Of a stretch of 30,231 bases of DNA, positions 22,794 to 30,231 are shown piece after piece. Numbering within the stretch: the first letter of the stretch is position 1; every line of letters starts with the position of its first letter. This stretch comes from a virus. Under the pieces are notes generated by a model that was given only the letters and a program-made list of their open reading frames with translations, had not been told where the DNA came from and did not search any database. The DNA lies in IMG/VR virus record IMGVR_UViG_3300006919_000268, positions 1 to 30,231 of that record; one strand, written 5' to 3'. The position numbers and the translations under genes are program-made.

Positions 22794-23471
22794 ATGAGTG
22801 AACTTAAAGAATTATTCAACGATATTAAAAGCATATTCAAAAGCGAAGGTGTAGAAGTTGAAAACGAATCTGAAGTTACTACTGAAATTACTGAAAATTT
22901 TACTGAAGAAACCTCTGAAGAGACTACTGAAGAAACTAAAGAAAAGTTTGAAGACGTAGTACTAGAAGACGGTACTGTAGCACAAATAGAGCCAGATGTT
23001 TCTATAGGTGCAGCTGTAGTCGTAGAGGTAGAAGGTGAGCTATTACCAGCTCCAGACGGTGAACATAAACTTAGTGACGGTAGAGTTATTTCTACTGAGG
23101 CTGGAGTTATTGTAGCTGTAGAGGAAGCTGAGGAAGAGCCAGTAATAGAAGAGGAAGCTGAAGAGGAGGAAGAGATGTCTACTCCTTTAACTGAAGCTCA
23201 GGAAAGAGAAGCGAAAAAAATTATAGAGTCAGTTGTTACTGAAAGAGTGTTTTCTATGGAAGCTACTTTGTCAGAGGAAAACAAAGACCTTAAAAAAGAG
23301 ATTAATACTCTTAGAGATTCATTCGCTAAACTTTTAGAATTAACTGAGAAGTTAATCGAAGAGCCTGTTAATAATGCAGTTGTAAAAAGAAACTCAGCGT
23401 TCAAGTCGCTGAAAAAAGAAAATAAAAAAGATATTATAAGTATCTTAAAAAATAAAAATATAATAAACTAA
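22794..23471 (+). CDS. capsid assembly scaffold protein
   Basis: The 225-residue protein is strongly acidic in its first two thirds (long Glu/Thr runs such as EETSEETTEETKEKFED, then EEEAEEEEE). It contains a beta-like block LPAPDGEHKLSDGRVISTE and ends in a coiled coil (ENKDLKKEINTLRDSFAKLL) with a basic tail. Acidic helical proteins placed directly between the protease and the capsid gene are scaffolds. It begins after the promoter-like region at 22757. The role is inferred from position and composition. Confidence 0.68.
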   Translation: MSELKELFNDIKSIFKSEGVEVENESEVTTEITENFTEETSEETTEETKEKFEDVVLEDGTVAQIEPDVSIGAAVVVEVEGELLPAPDGEHKLSDGRVISTEAGVIVAVEEAEEEPVIEEEAEEEEEMSTPLTEAQEREAKKIIESVVTERVFSMEATLSEENKDLKKEINTLRDSFAKLLELTEKLIEEPVNNAVVKRNSAFKSLKKENKKDIISILKNKNIIN

Positions 23472-23483
23472 AAATTAAAAATT

Positions 23484-24428
23484 ATGAGTTTTGATGTAAG
23501 TGCGCTTCCAGCGTATACGGAACAAAATGCGATGGACCTTATTATTAAGTCTGTTGCTGGAGGAAGGTTAGCAAATTACGCTAACATTCAGGACGGTGTT
23601 AAAGGACCGACTACAATTAATATTTTATCTTCAGACGTTGTTTTTCAGGCTGACGGATGTTCTAGAAGTGCTAGCGGTACTACTACCCTATCACAAAGAA
23701 CTATTACTCCAGGAGCTGTAGCAATTCACGAGGATTTATGTATGACTGATTTAGCTGCTAAATATACAGCGGTAATGTTAAAGCAAGGATTAACTGGTGA
23801 GAAAGAAGAGATTCCTTTTGAAGAGTTATATTTTGCTGAGAAAGTAGCTAAGCTACAAAAAGCTATTGAAGTAGCTGACTGGCAAGGTGACACTGCTAGT
23901 GGAACAGCTAACTTATCTAAGTATGACGGTTTAAATAAAATTATTGCAGCTGCTACTGCTATTAACGGTAACCCTACAGGAATTACTCAGGCAACTGGTA
24001 TTACAGCTTCAAACGTTATTGGTATTTTAACTGGAATGGCTGAGCTAATGAGTGAGGACATTATGGACGCTGACGATCTTAAATTGTTTGTAGGAATGGA
24101 CACTTTCTTAAAGTATCAAAAAGCTATTGCTGACGGTAACTACTTCCATTATGTTGTAGACGGTGACTATTCTGGTGAGCTTCCATTAATTGGATTCCCT
24201 AATGTGACTGTATGTTCTACTCCAGGTCTTTCTGGTTTAGCTACTGGTAACTGTTATTTAATGAGAGCGTCTAATATTTATATTGGTGTAGATTTACCAG
24301 AGGAAGAGTCTAACGATGTTAGGTCTTGGTATGATGACAATGACAGAATTTATAAGGTAACTATGGCGTTTAGAAGAGGTGTAAATGTAGCCTTCCCTGA
24401 CCAAATAGTAGAATTCTTATTAGCATAA
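23484..24428 (+). CDS. major capsid protein, HK97-like
   Basis: The 314-residue protein begins MSFDVSALPAYTEQNAMDLI. The middle has FVGMDTFLKYQKAIADGNYF and SGELPLIGFPNVTVCSTPGL, and the end is VTMAFRRGVNVAFPDQIVEF, all typical of HK97-fold capsid proteins in Bacteroidota phages. The start is preceded by an A-rich leader (AAAAATTAAAAATT). A terminator hairpin follows eight bases after the stop, as expected for a heavily expressed gene. Cleavage by the upstream protease is plausible, but no cut site was identified. Confidence 0.8.
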   Translation: MSFDVSALPAYTEQNAMDLIIKSVAGGRLANYANIQDGVKGPTTINILSSDVVFQADGCSRSASGTTTLSQRTITPGAVAIHEDLCMTDLAAKYTAVMLKQGLTGEKEEIPFEELYFAEKVAKLQKAIEVADWQGDTASGTANLSKYDGLNKIIAAATAINGNPTGITQATGITASNVIGILTGMAELMSEDIMDADDLKLFVGMDTFLKYQKAIADGNYFHYVVDGDYSGELPLIGFPNVTVCSTPGLSGLATGNCYLMRASNIYIGVDLPEEESNDVRSWYDDNDRIYKVTMAFRRGVNVAFPDQIVEFLLA

Positions 24429-24436
24429 AAATTAAT

Positions 24437-24458
24437 GGGGGATTAATTTCCCCCTTTT
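24437..24458 (+). terminator. terminator after capsid gene
   Basis: GGGGGA (24437-24442) pairs with TCCCCC (24449-24454) over a six-base loop and is followed by TTTT (24455-24458). The short T-run may allow partial read-through to the tail tube gene. Confidence 0.7.
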
Positions 24459-24466
24459 AAATAATT

Positions 24467-24484
24467 GTTAGCTGAGATGCTAAC
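24467..24484 (+). promoter_or_regulatory. hairpin in the leader of the tail tube gene
   Basis: GTTAGC (24467-24472) and GCTAAC (24479-24484) form a perfect 6-bp stem around TGAGAT. It lacks a T-run, so it may be a 5' leader structure or operator rather than a terminator. Confidence 0.4.
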
Positions 24485-24504
24485 TAACTGAAAATCAAAT
24501 AGTT

Positions 24505-25020
24505 ATGAGTTGTATATTAGCAAGTGGAATGGCCAGAGATTGTAGTGATTCTCTAGGAGGAATTGAGGAAGTCCTTATTTCTGAAAGAGACAATGTTACT
24601 GCTTTCACTGAGTCAGGACACGAAATAAGTGCTATTACTCAGGCGGGAGCAACTAATTTTTATCGTTACAATTTAAAGAAAGAGTCAGGGTCTTTAACCT
24701 CTACAGCAACTGTAGACCAGGCGGCTGGTACTTCTTTTTATGATAATGTTTTAGCGTTTACAATTAATAAATTGACAGCTACTAAAACAAACGATATCAA
24801 GATTTTAATGCTCGCACGTTTGGCCGTAATAGTAAAAGATAATAATGGTAAATATTGGGCTTTAGGTTTTGACCAGTTCGCCGAAGGTAGTTCTTTGGTA
24901 GCACAAACTGGACAGGCTTATGGAGACCCTAACCAATACCAAATCGAGATAACTGATAAATCACAGTTACCTTGTTATGAAGTTCAAGCCTCTGTTGTGG
25001 CTGGTTTAACGATTGCTTAA
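24505..25020 (+). CDS. probable major tail tube protein
   Basis: The 171-residue product begins MSCILASGMARDCSDSLGGI. It is beta-rich with many Thr, Ser and Ala residues (ISAITQAGATNFYRYNLKKE). It lies next to the capsid gene and is flanked by a hairpin on each side, suggesting a separate, high-level message. Size and placement suit a tail tube protein. No sequence family is recognised, and a capsid decoration protein is the alternative. Confidence 0.58.
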   Translation: MSCILASGMARDCSDSLGGIEEVLISERDNVTAFTESGHEISAITQAGATNFYRYNLKKESGSLTSTATVDQAAGTSFYDNVLAFTINKLTATKTNDIKILMLARLAVIVKDNNGKYWALGFDQFAEGSSLVAQTGQAYGDPNQYQIEITDKSQLPCYEVQASVVAGLTIA

Positions 25021-25037
25021 TCGTTCTTTGTTGTATG

Positions 25038-25067
25038 AAAGAGGGGAGTAAATTCCCCTTTTTTTTT
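25038..25067 (+). terminator. terminator after tail tube gene
   Basis: GGGGA (25043-25047) pairs with TCCCC (25054-25058), extended outwards by A-T and G-T pairs, and nine T residues follow (25059-25067). It is a good rho-independent terminator. Confidence 0.78.
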
Positions 25068-25079
25068 AAATTTGTAATT

Positions 25080-25232
25080 ATGTTAAAAAAATCTTATATA
25101 GGAAAAACGATTCACACTAAAGGCTTTAAAGTTTTAGTATGTGAAGAGAATATAGAATTACTTAAAAAGTTAGAAATAACTGAAGTATTTACAGAAAAGA
25201 AAAAAACGAAGAAAAGTGATAGTACTGACTAA
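25080..25232 (+). CDS. small basic protein before the portal operon
   Basis: I use ATG 25080 (50 residues, MLKKSYIGKTIHTKGFKVLV) rather than ATG 25035, which would place the terminator stem inside the gene. The product ends KKKTKKSDSTD. It overlaps the next gene by 17 bases. Similar small proteins with a beta-strand and a Lys-rich tail often occur near portals, but no function is known. Confidence 0.52.
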   Translation: MLKKSYIGKTIHTKGFKVLVCEENIELLKKLEITEVFTEKKKTKKSDSTD

Positions 25233-25635
25233 AGATACTACTAATAATTTTGTTTGTACTTTGTATGAATTAACTACTATTCAACAAAACGCTGGGTATT
25301 TATTTGAGTTTATAAGTGACCAAACTAAAGAAAAAAAGACTACAGTATTGACAGATATTAGCACAAATATTTCTAGATATAATGAATTTAACTTAATAGA
25401 GAATAGAGTAGAAAATCCTGTTAACGGTCAAATAAATTTAGGCAGTGCTGGGTATTTTACTTATAAAGTATATGAGCAGTTGAGTTCTACTAACTTAGAC
25501 CCTACAAATGAATTAGTAGTAGTCGGAGTAGTAGAGGAGGGAAAAATGAAATTAATAGACACTAGTTACGAGCCTAGCTATACAGAGCATTCAGTTTCAC
25601 CTACTACTAACGTAGTATATAATCCTAGACAATGA
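25216..25635 (+). CDS. hypothetical virion-region protein
   Basis: The 139-residue protein starts with GTG inside the previous gene. It is beta-rich, with VYEQLSSTNLDPTNE and the conserved-looking ending VVGVVEEGKMKLIDTSYEPS, then SVSPTTNVVYNPRQ. It overlaps the portal gene by 4 bases. A structural role (connector or decoration) is likely by location only. Confidence 0.6.
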   Translation: MIVLTKDTTNNFVCTLYELTTIQQNAGYLFEFISDQTKEKKTTVLTDISTNISRYNEFNLIENRVENPVNGQINLGSAGYFTYKVYEQLSSTNLDPTNELVVVGVVEEGKMKLIDTSYEPSYTEHSVSPTTNVVYNPRQ

Positions 25636-27617
25636 GTATAAAATTAATTCCTATCAATTTTGGCGGTTATGAATTACCAGAGTTTAAAGAGTCTAAAAAG
25701 GGTGACTGGTACGAATACGGAATAGATAGACCTTACAAAAATACTTATCCAGATTATTTGACTAAACTATATAATGAGTCTAGTAAACATAATCAAATCA
25801 TTAATAGTAAAGTTAAATTTATAGTTGGTCAAGGTTTTGTAGTAGATGAGAAATTATCATTTTCAGAAAGAGCTTATGTAGATGGCTTTTTAAGGATGCC
25901 TAACGAAGATGAGAACATAGACGAGCTAACGTCTAAACTAGCAAAAGATAAGAAAGTATATGGAGGTTTTAGCTTACAGGTTAGAATGTCTAAGAGTGGC
26001 AAAATAGCTGCTATTAATCATATAGATTTTTGCGATATTAGAGCTGGAGTTGATAATGGTTTATTTTATTATACAGATGACTGGTCCTCTAGAAACCCAC
26101 AAAACAACGAAGATTTTAAAATATTACAACAGTTTCCTTACGATGACACTGCTAAGCCAGAGGTAGACTATTTAATATACTACAAAGAATACAGACCAGA
26201 CTTAGGTGTCTATCCTATGCCAGACTATACTAGTGCTATACCTTACTTAGAAAGTGATGCTGAGATAGCAAACTTTACTTTACAAAACATCAAAAACAAC
26301 CTCTCGGCGGGCTATGTGGTCTCGTTTAATAATGGTTCCCCGACAGAGGAAGAGATGGCCAATATTGAAAGAAGATTTAAAGACTATGCTACAGGAGCTG
26401 ATAACGCTGGTAAGCCTTTGCTTTCATTTACTGACCAGAATAGTGACCATCCTCAGATACTACCTATTCCAGTAAACGGACAAGACGAAAGATTTATAAA
26501 CCTAAACAACCAAATTAGGGAGGAAATATTTACAGCTCACGGAATTACTAGTCCTCAACTTTTTGGAATTAAAGAAAACTCTGGACTAGGTAATAACGCT
26601 GACGAGATAGCAGTAGCTAGTCAATTATACCAAAACTTACAAATAGATCCTGAGCAAAAAGTATTTAACGAATTAATAAATTCAATACTTAACTTTAACG
26701 GTATTAGTGGACAACCAGTAAGACTACAGAAAATAGAGCCAGTACAAAGATACTTTAGTGAGGCAGCTGTACTAGGTGCTATGACTCAGGACGAGCTGAG
26801 AGAAAAAATAGGACTTTCTCAAAGCGAAATAGAGACTAATAAAGTAGCTGAAGCTATCGGAATATTAAGTCCTTTAGTAGCTACTAAGGTTCTAGATAAT
26901 ATGTCTATAGAAGAGATAAGACAATTAATAGGTCTTAAAGGTAGTGTAACTAGAACTACAGAGAGCTTAAAAAAAGAATTTAAGGAAGTTGAAGACGAAA
27001 TACTTTTTAGTCAATTAGATAACACTGGTATAGAAGTAGAGAAACTAGAAACTATTGAAACTTTTATAAAGCCTATCACTAATATAGAGGAGGCGCAAAA
27101 GTTTGAAAATGAATTACTAAAAGATTTTAAATTTGAGATAAATAGAGTATTAACTGGAGCTGAAAAAAGTATTTTAGATTTACTTATAGATAATCCAGAT
27201 TTGCCTATTACAGAAATATCAGAGGCTTTAAGCATACCGCAGTCTGAGGTTAATGATTTAATAGCTGAGCTACAAAACGCTGGAGCTTTAGATAATGAAT
27301 TTAAACCTACTGAAGACGCTAAGCAAAGTATACAAAAGCCTGAAGATGAGACCTTTGTAGTTTATAAATATATAGAAAGACCAGATGCACCACCACTAAA
27401 AACACAAAGTAGACCTTTTTGTATTAGAATGATGGCACTATCTAGGACTAGAAGATATACACTACAGCAATTAAGTACTTTAACAAATGACTTAGGACAA
27501 ACAGGAATTGATATCTTTACTAAAAGAGGTGGCTGGTATAACAACCCTAGAACAGGACAGATTACTCCTTTTTGTAGACATATTTGGGAAATGCAAATTG
27601 TAAGATTAAAAAAATGA
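25632..27617 (+). CDS. portal protein with winged-helix-like and MuF-like C-terminal segments
   Basis: The 661-residue protein has portal features in residues 1-390: NSKVKFIVGQGF, KKVYGGFSLQVR, and EEIFTAHGITSPQLFGIKEN with the following conserved SGLGNNADE. Residues about 507-554 (TGAEKSILDLLIDNPDLPIT, SIPQSEVNDLIAELQNAGAL) read as a winged helix-turn-helix. The end, residues about 590-661, has SRPFCIRMMALSRTRRYT, KRGGWYNNPRTG and TPFCRHIWEM. This resembles the C-terminal Cys/His region of Mu gpF-like head morphogenesis proteins. A typical portal is about 400-500 residues, so a fusion is likely. The portal forms the DNA entry ring of the capsid. Confidence 0.78.
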   Translation: MSIKLIPINFGGYELPEFKESKKGDWYEYGIDRPYKNTYPDYLTKLYNESSKHNQIINSKVKFIVGQGFVVDEKLSFSERAYVDGFLRMPNEDENIDELTSKLAKDKKVYGGFSLQVRMSKSGKIAAINHIDFCDIRAGVDNGLFYYTDDWSSRNPQNNEDFKILQQFPYDDTAKPEVDYLIYYKEYRPDLGVYPMPDYTSAIPYLESDAEIANFTLQNIKNNLSAGYVVSFNNGSPTEEEMANIERRFKDYATGADNAGKPLLSFTDQNSDHPQILPIPVNGQDERFINLNNQIREEIFTAHGITSPQLFGIKENSGLGNNADEIAVASQLYQNLQIDPEQKVFNELINSILNFNGISGQPVRLQKIEPVQRYFSEAAVLGAMTQDELREKIGLSQSEIETNKVAEAIGILSPLVATKVLDNMSIEEIRQLIGLKGSVTRTTESLKKEFKEVEDEILFSQLDNTGIEVEKLETIETFIKPITNIEEAQKFENELLKDFKFEINRVLTGAEKSILDLLIDNPDLPITEISEALSIPQSEVNDLIAELQNAGALDNEFKPTEDAKQSIQKPEDETFVVYKYIERPDAPPLKTQSRPFCIRMMALSRTRRYTLQQLSTLTNDLGQTGIDIFTKRGGWYNNPRTGQITPFCRHIWEMQIVRLKK

Positions 27618-27772
27618 AACTAAGCAGTTACCAAATATTAAAAAGAAAAAAGCTAAAAGCTGAGAGTGAATTAGAGTATTTGAAAGAAGATTTAGAGGCT
27701 ATTGTTTTACAGCCTTATAGTAGTAGAGCTAAAAATGTAAGACACGAAATAAAATTAAAATACGATATATAA
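27614..27772 (+). CDS. small helical protein after portal
   Basis: I start at ATG 27614, which overlaps the portal stop (ATGA). An ATG 30 bases upstream lies inside the portal gene. The 52-residue product begins MKLSSYQILKRKKLKAESEL and is a basic helical protein. Its stop shares one base with the next start (TAATG). Function unknown. Confidence 0.5.
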   Translation: MKLSSYQILKRKKLKAESELEYLKEDLEAIVLQPYSSRAKNVRHEIKLKYDI

Positions 27773-28320
27773 TGGCAGTTTTATTCATATCCGAGCAATA
27801 CGTTAAGAACACTACATTAATAGATGAGAATGTAGATGTAAGATTAATTCTACCTAGTATTAAAGACTGCCAGGAGTTAAGGATACACCCTATTTTAGGT
27901 ACTCCTTTATATGAAGATTTAAAGACTAAAATATCTATCACAAACTTAAATAGTAATGAGACTAACTTACTAGATAATTATATAGCTCCTACTATGGCTC
28001 AGTGGGTAATGTATGAATGTTCTACTTCTATGTTATTTAAGTATAGAAATAAATCAGTAGCAACTAAGAACAGTGAGAATAGTAACCCTATAGACTACCA
28101 GGATTTACAGTTTTTAAGGGACGAATGGAAAAACAAAGCAGAGGAAAGAGAAGCTAGACTAATAAACTTTTTATGTGATAACGATAATTTATTCCCTAAG
28201 TATAAAGAACATTCAGACGATTTAAACCCTAGAAAGACAGCTTTTCAAACTAGTTTTTATTTAGGTGGTGGAAATAGTACTTATTGCTGGAGGGACGAAT
28301 ATAGAAATAGTCAAAAATGA
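27772..28320 (+). CDS. head-tail connector, DUF6712-like
   Basis: The 182-residue protein begins MAVLFISEQYVKNTTLIDEN and continues LPSIKDCQELRIHPILGTPL, the pattern of Bacteroidota phage DUF6712 head-tail connectors. A central helical part has TMAQWVMYECSTSMLFKYRN. The C-terminus contains LNPRKTAFQTSFYLGGG. It follows the portal and precedes the tail completion gene, as expected for a neck protein. The DUF number is from memory. Confidence 0.62.
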   Translation: MAVLFISEQYVKNTTLIDENVDVRLILPSIKDCQELRIHPILGTPLYEDLKTKISITNLNSNETNLLDNYIAPTMAQWVMYECSTSMLFKYRNKSVATKNSENSNPIDYQDLQFLRDEWKNKAEEREARLINFLCDNDNLFPKYKEHSDDLNPRKTAFQTSFYLGGGNSTYCWRDEYRNSQK

Positions 28321-28799
28321 TATTAACCTATAATCAAATATTAAAAGAGTTTAAGACGTTTGCTACTAATCATAAGCAAATCCAAAATTTTGGTAATGGT
28401 GATCTATGGGAAATAGTAGAACATAACCAACTAACAGACTTTAACTATCCACTATTTTGGGTAGCTGACCAGCCAGCAACTTTAGGAAACGGTGTTTTTA
28501 CTTGGAATTTTAACGTTATGGCTATGGACTTAGTTAATAAAGACGAGTCTAACGAGAATGAAGTTAAGTCGGATATGTGCCAGGTCTTACTAGATACTGT
28601 AGCTTATTTTGAACATAAGACAGACGTAGTAGGAACTCCACCTAGTAATAAAATAGACTGGTTAAAAGTAAATTTAGTTAGGTCAGGAACTTTAACTAGT
28701 TTTACAGAAAGATTCGAAGATGAGTTAACAGGCTGGGGAATGAATATAGGATTTAAAATTCCTTTTGCTTATGATAATTGTAACCTACCAATAAGTTAA
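28317..28799 (+). CDS. probable tail terminator / neck protein
   Basis: The 160-residue protein begins MILTYNQILKEFKTFATNHK. It has WNFNVMAMDLVNKDESNENE and a C-terminal beta part (FTERFEDELTGWGMNIGFKI). The size, the alpha-beta pattern and the position right after the connector suit a tail terminator or completion protein. It overlaps the connector by 4 bases. No family is recognised by name. Confidence 0.52.
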   Translation: MILTYNQILKEFKTFATNHKQIQNFGNGDLWEIVEHNQLTDFNYPLFWVADQPATLGNGVFTWNFNVMAMDLVNKDESNENEVKSDMCQVLLDTVAYFEHKTDVVGTPPSNKIDWLKVNLVRSGTLTSFTERFEDELTGWGMNIGFKIPFAYDNCNLPIS

Positions 28800-28801
28800 G
28801 T

Positions 28802-29701
28802 ATGGGAGTAATATATAATAGAAATAGAAAAAAAGCCTTATTGTTTATACCCTCTGGGGGTTTAGGTCCTAGTGTTAGTGCTGCCTTTAGTTATGATAAA
28901 AGTAGTTATAATCAAAGTGAGGCAAATCCAACTCCTACAATAACAGGGACTCCAGGAGGTACTTTCAGCTCTGACGCTGGAGTAGTTTTTGTTAGTACTT
29001 CAACAGGTGAAATTGATTTGAGTGCTTCTACTATTGCTTCACACACTATTTTTTATATTGTTGATGGAGTACAAGCGAGTCAAACAATAGATATTACAGC
29101 TGTACCTTATACTTCAACTTCTTCTTTTTCTTTTGATGGAATAAACGACTATTTTGGAATAAATCCAGAGGTAGAATTTGGGCCTGTTAGTAGTATTTCA
29201 ATGTGGGTTAAAAAAGCTACAGCAACTGGTAGTGGTGTTATATTAGGAGGAACTAATAACTATGGTTATACTTTATACCTTGTAAATAATAAGCTTTATA
29301 TGTGGTTTGCTAGTTTAAACAATATATACACTGGCCCAACATCAGGGACTAATACTCTTACTACTACTGACTGGGTACACCTAGCAGTTGTAAGAACCAC
29401 AGTTACTGAATTAGGCGATACTGTTGAATTGTATATAAATGGAACTTCTGTATATACAAATACAGATACTCGTAATAAAAATGAATTAAGCGTAGTGAAT
29501 GCAATAGGTAGAAGGAATCCGTTTGGCGCTAACACTGCTAATTACTTTGCAGGAAATATAGACGAGGTTTCACTATGGAATACAGGTTTAAGCAGTGCAG
29601 CAGTTACAGAGATTTACAACAGTGGCGCACCAAATTCATTAACAAGTTTAACAAATGCGAGTTCAAGTAATTTGAAAGCGTGGTATAAAATGGGAGAATA
29701 A
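28802..29701 (+). CDS. tail fibre with Ig-like and LamG domains
   Basis: The 299-residue protein begins MGVIYNRNRKKALLFIPSGG. Residues about 25-105 form an Ig/cadherin-like beta domain (AFSYDKSSYNQSEANPTPTI, then DLSASTIASHTIFYIVDGV). Residues about 112-280 form a LamG unit (FSFDGINDYFGINPEVEFG, MWVKKATAT, WVHLAVVR, ELYINGTSVY, GNIDEVSLWNTGLSSAAV). The end is LKAWYKMGE. It is next to another LamG gene at 29702, and probably both contact host surface polysaccharide. Confidence 0.78.
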   Translation: MGVIYNRNRKKALLFIPSGGLGPSVSAAFSYDKSSYNQSEANPTPTITGTPGGTFSSDAGVVFVSTSTGEIDLSASTIASHTIFYIVDGVQASQTIDITAVPYTSTSSFSFDGINDYFGINPEVEFGPVSSISMWVKKATATGSGVILGGTNNYGYTLYLVNNKLYMWFASLNNIYTGPTSGTNTLTTTDWVHLAVVRTTVTELGDTVELYINGTSVYTNTDTRNKNELSVVNAIGRRNPFGANTANYFAGNIDEVSLWNTGLSSAAVTEIYNSGAPNSLTSLTNASSSNLKAWYKMGE

Positions 29702-30231
29702 ATGTCAACAGAATTTTACAATCGTAACTGGCGTATGCCGGAAAACACTAACAAGGATAAGTTAAGTAATTATAGTTTAGATTTTGGATCTGGAACAAGT
29801 CAATCTGTAATTGTTTCTTCAAATAACGCATTTAATTTTGGAACAGGTGATTTTACTTTATCAGCTTGGATAAAAGTTGATTCTTTTACTTTAAATTATT
29901 TTTCTTATATATTAGATTTTAGGACAAGTTCAACGGCCAATGAAAGAGCTGTTGCTTTTTATTTAAATGATAATGGAATTTTACAAGTTTGGCTTGAAGG
30001 TTCTTTAAAAATTGGTAGTTCAGGCACTGCTTTAGCTGCAAACACTTGGTATAATATTATTTTAAAAAGAGAAAGCGGTACTTTATCAACTCATATAAAT
30101 GGCGGTTCTGCCGACCAAACAGCTAGTTATACAGGTGATATGAATACTACACCACCTTTAACAATAGGAGCAAGAGCTGGAAATACACAGGCAATAAATG
30201 GCTATATGACAGAGGTATCAATATTTGATTA
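29702..30231 (+). CDS. LamG-domain fibre protein, N-terminal part (3' end outside window)
   Basis: The ATG is directly after the previous stop (TAAATG). The 176 complete codons begin MSTEFYNRNWRMPENTNKDK, then a LamG unit: NYSLDFGSGTSQ, FTLSAWIKVDSF, WYNIILKRE, HINGGSADQ, ending INGYMTEVSIFD at the window edge. This N-terminus reads as the attachment end of a large multi-LamG fibre. Its missing C-terminal part is probably the fragment at 2-1108, after at least one further LamG unit not in the window. Confidence 0.75.
   Translation, partial: MSTEFYNRNWRMPENTNKDKLSNYSLDFGSGTSQSVIVSSNNAFNFGTGDFTLSAWIKVDSFTLNYFSYILDFRTSSTANERAVAFYLNDNGILQVWLEGSLKIGSSGTALAANTWYNIILKRESGTLSTHINGGSADQTASYTGDMNTTPPLTIGARAGNTQAINGYMTEVSIFD

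Noticed and set aside
25035-25079. Upstream ATG for the small protein at 25080
   Set aside because: The terminator stem and its T-run would lie inside the gene and encode a poly-Phe stretch.
29702-30231. Direct head-to-tail join of the window ends
   Set aside because: Joining base 30231 to base 1 keeps the frame but creates a TAA codon, and both sides show the same LamG strand. Sequence must be missing between them, and no terminal overlap is visible.
1-30231. tRNA genes, CRISPR arrays, insertion sequences, integrase or attachment sites
   Set aside because: I saw no cloverleaf-like segment, spaced repeat array, transposase or recombinase motif. A formal tRNAscan or profile search was not possible.

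Overview
The window looks like a nearly complete genome of a long-tailed (siphovirus) double-stranded DNA phage. The probable host is a member of the Bacteroidota, most likely a marine or freshwater Flavobacteriia. The DNA is clearly AT-rich. Every gene is on the + strand and most overlap by 1-30 bases or nearly abut. Most start codons follow an A-rich leader (AAATAAA-like) instead of a Shine-Dalgarno sequence, which is the usual Bacteroidota pattern. I see a full set of phage functions: terminase, portal, protease, scaffold, capsid, tail, lysis, recombination and replication. I see no integrase, excisionase or CI-type repressor, so a virulent lifestyle is the simpler reading.

Layout. (1) 1-1372: C-terminal part of a LamG-domain receptor-binding fibre plus a small downstream gene. 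(2) 1369-2706: lysis cassette with a coiled-coil membrane protein, an M15 peptidase endolysin and a two-TM holin-like protein. (3) 2730-3800: metallophosphoesterase. (4) 3799-3886: regulatory gap before a ribbon-helix-helix protein. (5) 3887-11423: early/middle region with a Rad52-type annealing protein, YqaJ-type exonuclease, ParB-like protein, SSB-like protein with a DDLPF tail, a short replication initiator, a DnaB-like ATPase, PDDEXK nucleases, a sigma-like factor and many small proteins. (6) 11423-13317: Nmad1/DUF1599 protein, terS and terL. (7) 13318-13750: the only long non-coding gap, with a strong terminator, four 11-bp tandem repeats and an AT-rich tract, a candidate origin or packaging site. 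(8) 13751-21813: tail genes, with a likely -1 frameshift (gpG/gpGT type) and a 708-residue tape measure. (9) 21826-25020: XkdF-like protease, scaffold, HK97-type capsid protein and probable tail tube protein. (10) 25080-28799: portal with unusual C-terminal domains, connector and tail completion proteins. (11) 28802-30231: two LamG fibre genes, the second running off the end.

The left and right edges of the window both lie inside LamG fibre sequence, at equivalent positions of two LamG units. The gene at 29702 has the look of the N-terminus, and 2-1108 the C-terminus, of one multi-LamG fibre. I infer a circularly permuted or circularised genome whose assembly broke in this repetitive gene; this cannot be proved from the window.

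The main points for follow-up are: the non-coding iteron-like block after terL; the portal carrying a winged-helix-like segment and a MuF-like tail; the protease with an inserted Cys/Trp-rich domain; the slippery-site frameshift; an identical 14-mer before two structural gene blocks; and the phage-encoded sigma-like protein.
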